From Deltaproteobacteria bacterium (GTDB lineage: Bacteria; Myxococcota; B64-G9): a DNA stretch of 6,442 nt. Below the pieces are notes generated by a model that saw only the letters and a list, made by a program, of their open reading frames with translations, was not told the DNA's origin and searched no databases. The stretch covers positions 1 through 6,442 of the forward strand of contig JAUVAM010000238.1 in the NCBI GenBank assembly GCA_030591745.1, read 5' to 3'. Positions within the stretch are counted from its first letter, which is position 1. Each line of letters begins with the position of its first letter. The translations under genes were made by a program, and so were the position numbers. Shown here piece by piece: positions 1 through 6,064 of this stretch.

Positions 1-22
1 CACCTGGCACCCAATCTCGCAA

Positions 23-907
23 TTATGAGCTGATATCCACAGCGCAGCGCTGGGCACTCCATCGCCATAGTTTGGCGGCCAGGGCCGGATCGTCGGGGGT
101 TTGTTTGACTGCTCTAACCCGGCCGAAACGGAAATAGGCGCCTGTGACGTCTGAGAGTTCGGGTGCGCAGGCCAGGGCCAGAGCCATACTGGCCGCCCGC
201 TCGGGGCTGGGGAAAAATCGCTTCACGCCTTGATTGAGGATACGCACGAACCAGGTCTGATCGTGACCCGCGATATTTGATGCGACGGGCCCGGGGTCCA
301 CGGCGTTGACCGTGATGCCGGTGCCAGCCAAACGGCGGGCCAACTCCTGGGTGAAAAGAAGAATGGCCAGCTTGGAACGGCCATAAGCCCTCCACCAGGA
401 ATATCCCCGACGCATTTCCATGTCGTCAAGATCCAGGCGGCCGACCTTGTGGCCATCCGAGCCCACATTGATGATGCGAGCCGAGCCAGCGTCCTGCAGG
501 GAGTCCAAGACAGACAAAGTGAACTGAAAGTGGGCCAGGTAGTTGACGGCCAGACACAACTCCAGTCCATCTGCACTGTGCTGCCGCTTCAAGCTCACCA
601 TGCCCGCGTTGTTCACTAGCAGGTCCAAAGGTTCTCCCCAGGAGGAAAACTCCTTCGCCGCCTGCTCTACATCTTGCATTCGGGCCAAATCGCAAAGAAG
701 GATGCGCGGGCGATCACCATGGGTTTCCTTGGCGATGGCGCTCGCTGTTTCTTCACATCGCTGCTGATTTCGCCCCAGGAGCACCAAACGGGCACCTCTC
801 CTGGCCAGCAACTTGGCCAATGCGCGACCATGTCCGCTTGTTGCGCCCGTGATCAAACACAATTTGCCATCGATGCTCCACCGCCCAAGATCTCGCCTGT
901 TGCTCAT
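23..907 (-). CDS. Short-chain dehydrogenase/reductase, retinol-dehydrogenase-like
   Basis: This 294-residue protein is a classical SDR, a cytosolic NAD(P)(H)-dependent oxidoreductase acting on an alcohol/ketone substrate. The Rossmann dinucleotide-binding motif TGATSGHG lies at residues 20-27, NNAG at 99-102, a conserved Asn at 122 (VNYLAHF), the catalytic Ser at 150 (NVGS), the catalytic pair Tyr175/Lys179 (YGRSK), and the PG motif around 205-206. The VNYLAHF segment and the overall order resemble the retinol dehydrogenase/WW-domain-oxidoreductase-like subgroup, and the length is normal. The basic stretch after strand 2 (GRNQQR) favours NADP, which is an inference. One oddity is His in place of the usual Ile in the glycine motif (GHG for GIG). 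The start codon overlaps the stop of the upstream sulfotransferase gene by 4 bases (ATGA), so it is the last gene visible in a coupled operon. Family assignment is secure; the substrate is unknown. Confidence 0.95.
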   Translation of the reverse strand: MSNRRDLGRWSIDGKLCLITGATSGHGRALAKLLARRGARLVLLGRNQQRCEETASAIAKETHGDRPRILLCDLARMQDVEQAAKEFSSWGEPLDLLVNNAGMVSLKRQHSADGLELCLAVNYLAHFQFTLSVLDSLQDAGSARIINVGSDGHKVGRLDLDDMEMRRGYSWWRAYGRSKLAILLFTQELARRLAGTGITVNAVDPGPVASNIAGHDQTWFVRILNQGVKRFFPSPERAASMALALACAPELSDVTGAYFRFGRVRAVKQTPDDPALAAKLWRWSAQRCAVDISS

Positions 908-2175
908 TCGCCCAACTCCTCACGAGGACTGGCGAAGCGCTCCCGATAGGCAGCAAATGCTTGCTCCACCTCATCGCGATCCAAACCAAAGTCTCGAAGT
1001 CGGTAGCGATGCCTGCCGTGCTTGTGCTGGGGGTTGCTCCGCATCCAACTCGTCATGGCCTGTCGGGCGGCCATGCTCAGGGGCTCCTCGGCGAAGTCAT
1101 AAATGCGCTCAATCTGCCCCATGGGCTCGGTCAACAAATCATCATAGGCCACGTCGATGAAGTTCTCAGGATGGGCATCCCGAACCGCCATGGCTCGACC
1201 GACCATAAGCCTGGCCTTGGCGAACCAGTGCCGCCCCACCTCGCAAGGGTCCACCTGATCGGAAAACACGCCTCGACTGTGGGCCATCATCGAGCAAAAA
1301 GAAGCCAAGACCTTAACCGGATCCCGATGGGTCTGCACGATACGCGCGTCCGGAAAAACCTCGAGCAAGGCGTCCAGATGCTCCATGTGCTGTGGCGTTT
1401 TCAAGACCCAGCGACCGCCAGGACGGAGCCAGGCCAGCAATTTGAGCATGTCGGCGAAAAACCCGTAAGCCGGGCCGTGGTCCTGAGCCTCCAGCCAGGC
1501 GGAAAAGCCAGGCACCTGCATGGTCGCCTCGGGCACAGTGCCCCAGAGAGCGAAATCAAAAAGCAGGCAGTCTTCCTCTGGCCCCTCGGGATCCACCGGG
1601 TGGATCGCGTAAAAGTCCGGCGCCAAAAAACGCAGCCCCTGTGCCGCCACGCGAGCCTGCCAAAGCCTGCCCCCCGCCACGCCGCCCTGGTCAAGCCGAT
1701 GCGGAACCGGGGAGATGGCCTCCCAGGAGGGCAAGAAGCGGTGAAGCGGGTCAGCCGCCAGCATACGATGCAGCTTGGTGGTGCCGGTGCGCTGCAGGCC
1801 TACCACGAACAGGGGCGCCCGAATGGCCTCCTCCTGTATTTGGGGTCGTTGGGAAAACGCATCCAGAATACGAAGCCGGTTGACCAAAATCCGCAACATG
1901 TTCTGTTGGGCCATCCACCGTCCCAAAGGATGAAGCCGAGCCTCGTCTTCAATCGAACGCAAAAGCAATTGCAAACGCTCAAGAAAGCCCCCGTCTCCTA
2001 AGTCCGTCAGTCCGGTGCGCCTGCGGGCAGAGCTCACCAGATAATCCGCGCTCAGGTCGGCGCGCCCCAGCCCGGTGGGTTCCAAATACCCGCCGACGCG
2101 ATTGGCCATGGCGATGGGCCAGGGTCGGTGAGGGTGACTGTAGTCGGTGGAAGTTTGACGGGACGAGCGATTCAT
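904..2175 (-). CDS. Sulfotransferase family protein (PAPS-dependent type)
   Basis: This 423-residue protein matches bacterial sulfotransferases that transfer a sulfuryl group from PAPS to a hydroxyl or amine acceptor. The 5'-phosphosulfate-binding loop is visible at residues 121-133 (PLFVVGLQRTGTT). A WVLKTPQH segment follows at 256-263, and the 3'-phosphate-binding strand and helix at 278-292 (RIVQTHRDPVKVLAS). A C-terminal basic stretch HKHGRHRYRL (384-393), followed by DFGLD, is typical of this subgroup. No signal peptide or membrane segment is evident, so it is probably cytosolic. The start at 2175 overlaps the upstream DUF1214 gene stop by ATGA, which supports this start; Met23 is a possible later alternative because conserved-looking sequence (NRVGGYLEP) begins just after it. 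The neighbouring SDR and DUF1214 genes suggest sulfation of a hydroxylated lipid or other small molecule, but the acceptor is not identifiable. Confidence 0.93.
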   Translation of the reverse strand: MNRSSRQTSTDYSHPHRPWPIAMANRVGGYLEPTGLGRADLSADYLVSSARRRTGLTDLGDGGFLERLQLLLRSIEDEARLHPLGRWMAQQNMLRILVNRLRILDAFSQRPQIQEEAIRAPLFVVGLQRTGTTKLHRMLAADPLHRFLPSWEAISPVPHRLDQGGVAGGRLWQARVAAQGLRFLAPDFYAIHPVDPEGPEEDCLLFDFALWGTVPEATMQVPGFSAWLEAQDHGPAYGFFADMLKLLAWLRPGGRWVLKTPQHMEHLDALLEVFPDARIVQTHRDPVKVLASFCSMMAHSRGVFSDQVDPCEVGRHWFAKARLMVGRAMAVRDAHPENFIDVAYDDLLTEPMGQIERIYDFAEEPLSMAARQAMTSWMRSNPQHKHGRHRYRLRDFGLDRDEVEQAFAAYRERFASPREELGE

Positions 2176-3275
2176 ATGCTCGCCCTCCAGTCATCCAAGT
2201 CAACCACTTTCGTCCGCGGCTGCACCTTCTGTTCCGGGCGAACCCAACGCCAGCACATGGTGCCCTGACTGTGGCCGGCGGTCTGTATCCAGTTGGAATG
2301 GCCAGGGTCTTCATGAGCTACGATGACCTGAACCGAACCATCGGCCTCGTATTGCGCTGTGTGTTTGTTGATCCAGATTTTAAAATGCCGATAATCGAGA
2401 GACTCCATCCAATGATTGTTGAGTTGGAAGTTCCAATGATCGCAGGTCGGTGGCTTGACCTGGATAAGCAGAGCCTGCCCGGGCGCCAGTGACCAATAAG
2501 AATGATAATAGACGATATTGGGATCACCTCCGGCCTGCAGGGACACCTCCGGATCAAACTCGGGTAACTCATTGCAATGGGACTGAAAGCCCTTCGTCCA
2601 GGAGGCAAAAAGCCCAGCAGCACCCATGACCAAACGGCTGGCTTGGCCCAAGGCCGCATCCAGACGCTCAACGGTCAAAAGCGTGGGCCCGACTACCCCG
2701 CCCTCCCGGACAAGTTCCAACTCAGCCAGACGCTCAGTCTCGTGATCCAAAAAAGTTTGACGGACGATGAGCTGACTTGTGTCGGCCTCCATGGGCAGCC
2801 AGTTGCCCTCTTGCCTGTCCACCGAGATGCGCAACTCGAAAGAGCCATCTTCTTCCAACTCCAGGTCCGCCGCCTCCAAATAACCCGTGGCCCGCCGTGG
2901 CCCCCCTCCGTAAAAGCCGGCGTAGGTACCGAAACCCAAGTAATGGATGCTGCCCCGTTTGCCCCGGATCCGATATGCCTCGGCACCGCTCAGCGCGGCC
3001 CACTGATAGTAGTTGTCCGGGTTGTCCGCCCCCATTTTGATCGTCTCGTGAACCGGCCGGAAAAGAGTCGGCGCCAGGGGGTCGGCGTGTTCGACGAAGG
3101 CCTCCAGTGCTGCTCGCGTCAGCCGACTCAAGTAGCGGAATCCTTCAGCACGCTCCAGCGCTGTTTCGGGATGGCCTTCGGCCAGAATTACCTGACCCGC
3201 AGCCTTGATGGTGTCGCAAAACTCTGCCCAGCTTTTGCCTTCGACTATCCGTTGTTCGGGTGTCGCATCAGCCAT
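2172..3275 (-). CDS. DUF1214 domain-containing protein
   Basis: This 367-residue protein has an N-terminal helical region (about 1-65), a central part with FGTYAGFYGG (115-124) and GNWLPMEADTSQLIVRQTF (157-175), and a C-terminal part (about 250-346) with HWNFQLNNHWMESLDYRH (280-297) and DPGHSNWIQTAGHSQGTM (323-340). The last two blocks are what I recognise as the DUF1214 signature; such proteins often occur beside sulfotransferase, SDR or CoA-ligase genes. The biochemical role of the domain is not established. The many conserved Trp, His and Asn residues suggest a beta-rich ligand-binding or catalytic fold, which is inference. No signal peptide is seen. A GGAGGAG ribosome binding site lies just upstream of the ATG at 3275. 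It is the first gene of the minus-strand operon, and its stop overlaps the next start by 4 bases. Confidence 0.85.
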   Translation of the reverse strand: MADATPEQRIVEGKSWAEFCDTIKAAGQVILAEGHPETALERAEGFRYLSRLTRAALEAFVEHADPLAPTLFRPVHETIKMGADNPDNYYQWAALSGAEAYRIRGKRGSIHYLGFGTYAGFYGGGPRRATGYLEAADLELEEDGSFELRISVDRQEGNWLPMEADTSQLIVRQTFLDHETERLAELELVREGGVVGPTLLTVERLDAALGQASRLVMGAAGLFASWTKGFQSHCNELPEFDPEVSLQAGGDPNIVYYHSYWSLAPGQALLIQVKPPTCDHWNFQLNNHWMESLDYRHFKIWINKHTAQYEADGSVQVIVAHEDPGHSNWIQTAGHSQGTMCWRWVRPEQKVQPRTKVVDLDDWRASI

Positions 3276-3394
3276 TCGCTCCTCCGCGCACCCGACGTCA
3301 CCTCACACGGCCGCCCGCCGTCGGTAGAAGCGTTGGTAGCACTTCCCATGTTCAGAATCAACCTGCTGACCTAAAACCCCTGACACATTTCCCA

Positions 3395-3404
3395 CAAGCG
3401 CTTG
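3395..3404. promoter_or_regulatory. Perfect 10-bp palindrome, candidate operator
   Basis: The sequence CAAGCGCTTG is a perfect inverted repeat about 30 bases upstream of the desulfidase start codon and within the divergent promoter region. The symmetry stops after five bases per arm, which is short for a regulator site. An overlapping TTGAC runs from 3402 to 3406. It could be an operator half of a divergent control region or chance. Confidence 0.2.
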
Positions 3405-3424
3405 ACGATGCTAATCTCTCGCCC

Positions 3425-3430
3425 GGAGGT
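3425..3430 (+). promoter_or_regulatory. Ribosome binding site of the TudS-like gene
   Basis: GGAGGT sits 5 bases before the ATG at 3436, a near-consensus Shine-Dalgarno sequence that fixes this start. No other in-frame start with a comparable site lies nearby. Confidence 0.8.
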
Positions 3431-3435
3431 GCAAG

Positions 3436-4599
3436 ATGTCCGACGCCCGTTCCAAAAAACTGGTCTTCGCCGCCCATTGCCTGCTCAACCCCAACGTCAA
3501 GGTGCCGGGCATCGCCAAGCACGCCGGCGTTTTGGGCGGCCTGATGAAGCTTCTGGCCGATCAGGGGCTTGGCGTGGTCCAAATGTCATGCCCCGTGGCC
3601 GAACAGCTGGGCCTGGACCGACCCTTGGGCACGGACAGTATTGAACAATACGATACGCCCGACTACCGCAAGGCCTGCGCCAAGCAGGCAGAAGTCATTC
3701 GCAAACAAATCGAGTCCTTCCAATCTCAAGGCATCCGAGTCATGGCCATCCTGGGCGTCGAGGGCAGCCCGAGTTGCAGCGTGGTTTCCGTGCCCATGAT
3801 GAAAGACGGGAATCGCAGCATGGTCCCTGGGGCCGGACTTTTCATTCAGGCCCTGGAGAAAACCTTGGGGGAAGCCGGTCTGACCGTGCCCATCTTGGGC
3901 ATCCCCGAATCGGGCGAGGCCACTGTGTTGGCCGAGGCCCTGAGCCAACTCGACGGCATCCTCGACCCGCGGCCCGAATCCAGCTTCGATGAAAGGGTCA
4001 GCCGGATGGGCCTGCATCCCCTGGCAGGCCAGGGCCCGGTCACAGACCTGAACCCGGACTCCGCGAAAAGGGGTGTCGACTTTGACGAACGCTCGGCCAT
4101 GAGCGGCATGCATCCTTTGGCCGGCAAGGGCGTCCTCAACCAACCCGGCCAATCCGCCCCAGCGGCCAAACCATCGGCACCGGCAACCAACTCGCAAAAC
4201 ACGAGCAGATCTGCCCCAGAAACAGCGCCCCTACAGCCCCCGAGCCCGTCCCAGCCCCGGCATCAAACCGCGCTGGCGGAACTGGACCTTGCGCCGGTGG
4301 GCATACACCTGACGGAGGGCCTGCTCCAGGTACAGCAGGCCGACGGCCCGGCCCTTGAAATGAGTGTGGACTCGATTCATCGCGTATCCATCCAGACTTT
4401 CGGCCTGGGCAGCGACGGCCCTGGCCCCTTGTGGGTGCTGGAAGCGTCCACGCAAAAAATCGCCTTTCCCATGGGCATGGAGGGCGAAGATATATTCCTG
4501 GCGGCGGTACAAGCCCTGCCCGGTTTCGATGACGGAGCCCTGGTTGACGCGGTCAGCGCGATAAGCGAAGGCCAGTTTGTGTGCTGGAGCAGGTCTTGA
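3436..4599 (+). CDS. TudS-like (CD3072-type) putative desulfidase with C-terminal extension
   Basis: Residues 5 to about 178 of this 387-residue protein match the TudS-related desulfidase family. Its characterised member, 2-thiouracil desulfidase, uses a three-cysteine-bound [4Fe-4S] cluster to take sulfur off thiolated compounds. The expected cysteines are present: Cys15 in AHCLLNPN, Cys52 in MSCPVAEQLG and Cys114 in GSPSC. Glu56 and the GIPESGE segment (155-161) also fit. Family members are usually only about 150-170 residues, so more than half of this protein is extra. That extra part comprises a 32-residue-spaced duplicated peptide (FDER...HPLAG, 184-200 and 216-232), a Pro/Ala/Ser-rich linker (about 236-278) and a compact C-terminal domain (about 280-387) that I do not recognise. 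The domain's alternating strand pattern followed by helices is loosely reminiscent of a PH-like fold. No signal peptide is evident, so a cytosolic location is expected. It precedes the AAA+ gene by 37 bases and probably shares its transcript. The desulfidase family call is fairly firm; the substrate is unknown. Confidence 0.82.
   Translation: MSDARSKKLVFAAHCLLNPNVKVPGIAKHAGVLGGLMKLLADQGLGVVQMSCPVAEQLGLDRPLGTDSIEQYDTPDYRKACAKQAEVIRKQIESFQSQGIRVMAILGVEGSPSCSVVSVPMMKDGNRSMVPGAGLFIQALEKTLGEAGLTVPILGIPESGEATVLAEALSQLDGILDPRPESSFDERVSRMGLHPLAGQGPVTDLNPDSAKRGVDFDERSAMSGMHPLAGKGVLNQPGQSAPAAKPSAPATNSQNTSRSAPETAPLQPPSPSQPRHQTALAELDLAPVGIHLTEGLLQVQQADGPALEMSVDSIHRVSIQTFGLGSDGPGPLWVLEASTQKIAFPMGMEGEDIFLAAVQALPGFDDGALVDAVSAISEGQFVCWSRS
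3985..4131 (+). repeat. In-frame duplicated peptide, 96-base period, within TudS-like gene
   Basis: Residues 184-200 (FDERVSRMGLHPLAGQG) and 216-232 (FDERSAMSGMHPLAGKG) align without gaps, with FDER, G, HPLAG and the final G identical. The offset is exactly 32 residues or 96 bases. The DNA of the two copies differs at many synonymous positions (for example TTCGATGAA versus TTTGACGAA), so the duplication is old and the peptide appears to be kept by selection. The pair lies just after the catalytic domain and before the Pro-rich linker, as expected of short docking motifs. The function is unknown. Confidence 0.75.
4273..4596 (+). other. Unrecognised C-terminal domain of the TudS-like protein
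   Basis: Residues 280-387 form a self-contained block after the Pro/Ala/Ser linker. It starts with several strand-like hydrophobic stretches (LDLAPVGIHL, LLQVQQ, IHRVSIQTFG, LWVLEAS, KIAFPMG) and ends with helix-like DIFLAAVQALPG and DGALVDAVSAI. A beta-sheet capped by C-terminal helices is compatible with a PH-like or small regulatory/binding domain, but no motif names it. A Cys near the end (Cys383) is not part of the cluster trio. The fold guess is speculative. Confidence 0.4.
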
Positions 4600-4626
4600 T
4601 GAACATCTTGACCACCGGCATTTTGC

Positions 4627-4632
4627 AGGAGG
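4627..4632 (+). promoter_or_regulatory. Ribosome binding site fixing the AAA+ start at 4637
   Basis: AGGAGG lies 4 bases before the ATG at 4637. The frame stays open upstream to an ATG at 4577, but that start lacks a comparable site, lies inside the preceding gene and adds 20 residues of out-of-character sequence. The start at 4637 is therefore chosen. Confidence 0.85.
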
Positions 4633-4636
4633 AACG

Positions 4637-6064
4637 ATGAACGACGATTTCAATTTTGACGAAGAAAACGATGAGGGTTGCTCCACCTCGGTGGGCGAAT
4701 ACCCCCCTGAGCCGATACAGCAACCTCCTAAGCGCCCGCAAAAACGCCGGCCGGCCTCCCGCCGAACGGCGGCACCAAGCGAACCGACAGTGCCCGGCTT
4801 CTTTCCGATGCAGCCCAAGGACATCCGTGAAACCGGCCTGAGTGTCTCTTACCTTGAAGAGCTTTACCTTAAGCACTTGTTTCAAGCGGGCGAGTTACGA
4901 GGCAGTGAAATCACGAGCCGCATGGGCCTGCCCGGCGGCATCGTCGACGAACTCACCCAGCGCCTGCGCAAGCCCCGCTTCATTGACGTCAAGGGATCTT
5001 CCGGCGCCGGCGTCGGTCACAGCGGCATGATCCTGGCCATCACCGAAGCGGGCCAAACCTTCGTCAACCACGCCCTCGACCGGGATCGCTACATCGGTCC
5101 CGCGCCGGTGACCTATGAGGCGTACTCGAATGCCGTAATCAAGCAGACCATTCGCGGCAACAAGCTGACCCGTGATGACATCAAGCCCCATTTCTCCGAC
5201 CTGATTTTGCGCAACCAAGTCTTCGACTCCATCGGCCCGGCCATGAACTCCGGTAAGGCCCTGTTTTTTTACGGCCCCCCGGGAAACGGCAAAACCGCCA
5301 TCTGTCAACGCATGACCAACTGCTTCGGCGGCGACATCTTTATCCCTCACGCGATCATCGTCGACGACTTCGTCATCAAGGTCTACGACTCAACCATTCA
5401 CATGCCGGCCCAAAACGAGCAAGGAAGCCTGGGCAACGATCGGCGCTGGATGCGCTGCCGCCGACCCATGGTGGTGGTGGGCGGGGAATTGGTCTTGGAA
5501 GATCTGGATCTGGCCTATTCCCCGGAGGTCAAGTACTACGAGGCCCCGTTCCAAATGAAGGCCAACAACGGCATGCTGCTCATCGACGATTTCGGCAGAC
5601 AAAAAGTCTCCCCCAAGGATCTGCTCAATCGCTGGATCGTGCCCTTAGAGAGCGAGGTGGACTATCTCTCCATGCACACGGGCAAAAAACTAAAGGTTCC
5701 TTTCGATGTTTTCGTGACCTTTTCGACCAACCTGGATCCCGAATCTCTTGTGGACGCGGCCTTCCTGCGCCGAGTGCGCTACAAACTGGAGGTCACACGA
5801 CCCACGCCCAAGCAGTTCGCCGTGATATTCCAGCGAGAGTGCAAGAAACAAAAAGTAAAGTGGGAGCCGGAGATGTTCACCTACCTGGTGCGCAACCACT
5901 ACCAAAGCCGCAAGCTGCCTTTCAATGCCTGCGAGCCGCGGGATCTCTTGGCCCAGGTGGTGGACCTGAGCGCGTACAACGGCCACAAGCCGACCATGAC
6001 AGAGGACATTTTGGATCAGGTGGTGGAAAACTACTTCGTGCGTTTCGACAAACGCGAAATCTGA
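4637..6064 (+). CDS. AAA+ family ATPase with N-terminal winged-helix-like region
   Basis: This 475-residue protein begins with a charged, disordered tail: acidic at 1-13, then Pro/Lys/Arg-rich at 29-44. A helical, winged-helix-like region follows at about 61-150, with an EITSRMGLPGGIVDELTQRL recognition-helix pattern at 91-110. The AAA+ core has Walker A GPPGNGKT (213-220), Walker B MLLIDDFG (313-320), sensor-1-like FSTN (362-365), a candidate arginine finger FLRR (376-379) and sensor-2-like CEPRDLL (432-438). I recall this architecture as a widespread but poorly characterised bacterial ATPase family, sometimes found near pilus-assembly genes. Walker B ends in Asp-Asp rather than Asp-Glu, as in IstB/DnaC-like ATPases. 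Walker A and B are about 92 residues apart, longer than the usual 50-60, so an insertion is likely. No membrane segment is seen. It follows the TudS-like gene by 37 bases and probably shares its transcript. ATPase activity is well supported; the client or remodelling target is unknown. Confidence 0.92.
   Translation: MNDDFNFDEENDEGCSTSVGEYPPEPIQQPPKRPQKRRPASRRTAAPSEPTVPGFFPMQPKDIRETGLSVSYLEELYLKHLFQAGELRGSEITSRMGLPGGIVDELTQRLRKPRFIDVKGSSGAGVGHSGMILAITEAGQTFVNHALDRDRYIGPAPVTYEAYSNAVIKQTIRGNKLTRDDIKPHFSDLILRNQVFDSIGPAMNSGKALFFYGPPGNGKTAICQRMTNCFGGDIFIPHAIIVDDFVIKVYDSTIHMPAQNEQGSLGNDRRWMRCRRPMVVVGGELVLEDLDLAYSPEVKYYEAPFQMKANNGMLLIDDFGRQKVSPKDLLNRWIVPLESEVDYLSMHTGKKLKVPFDVFVTFSTNLDPESLVDAAFLRRVRYKLEVTRPTPKQFAVIFQRECKKQKVKWEPEMFTYLVRNHYQSRKLPFNACEPRDLLAQVVDLSAYNGHKPTMTEDILDQVVENYFVRFDKREI

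Larger units (their letters stand above)
3276..3435. promoter_or_regulatory. Divergent intergenic promoter region
   Basis: These 160 bases separate two divergently transcribed units and must carry, or lie close to, the promoters of both. The half nearest the minus-strand gene is GC-rich and the half nearest the plus-strand gene is relatively AT-richer. I found no pair of strong sigma-70 hexamers at good spacing on either strand. A TTGACG at 3402-3407 and a TAATCT at 3412-3417 are isolated resemblances and not correctly spaced for each other. A perfect 10-base palindrome lies at 3395-3404. Ribosome binding sites flank both ends. The promoter assignment rests on gene orientation. Confidence 0.5.

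Noticed and set aside
961..2001. A 346-codon plus-strand open frame opposite the sulfotransferase gene
   Set aside because: It is fully antisense to a gene with clear PAPS-binding motifs. Its translation has low-complexity His/Arg/Gln-rich sequence without recognisable motifs, as expected from GC-rich codon bias.
2577..3374. A 265-codon plus-strand open frame opposite the DUF1214 gene
   Set aside because: It is antisense to a recognisable protein, with no family features and no convincing ribosome binding site.
3402..3417. TTGACG and TAATCT as a sigma-70 promoter for the desulfidase gene
   Set aside because: The two elements are only about 4 bases apart, so they cannot be the -35 and -10 of one promoter, and no well-spaced partner exists for either.
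3586..4197. A 203-codon minus-strand open frame opposite the TudS-like gene
   Set aside because: It is the shadow of a gene with a clear start, ribosome binding site and conserved cysteines; its own translation shows no motifs.
4577..4636. An upstream in-frame ATG extending the AAA+ protein by 20 residues
   Set aside because: It would overlap the preceding gene, has no good ribosome binding site and contributes atypical sequence, whereas 4637 has AGGAGG at 4-base spacing.
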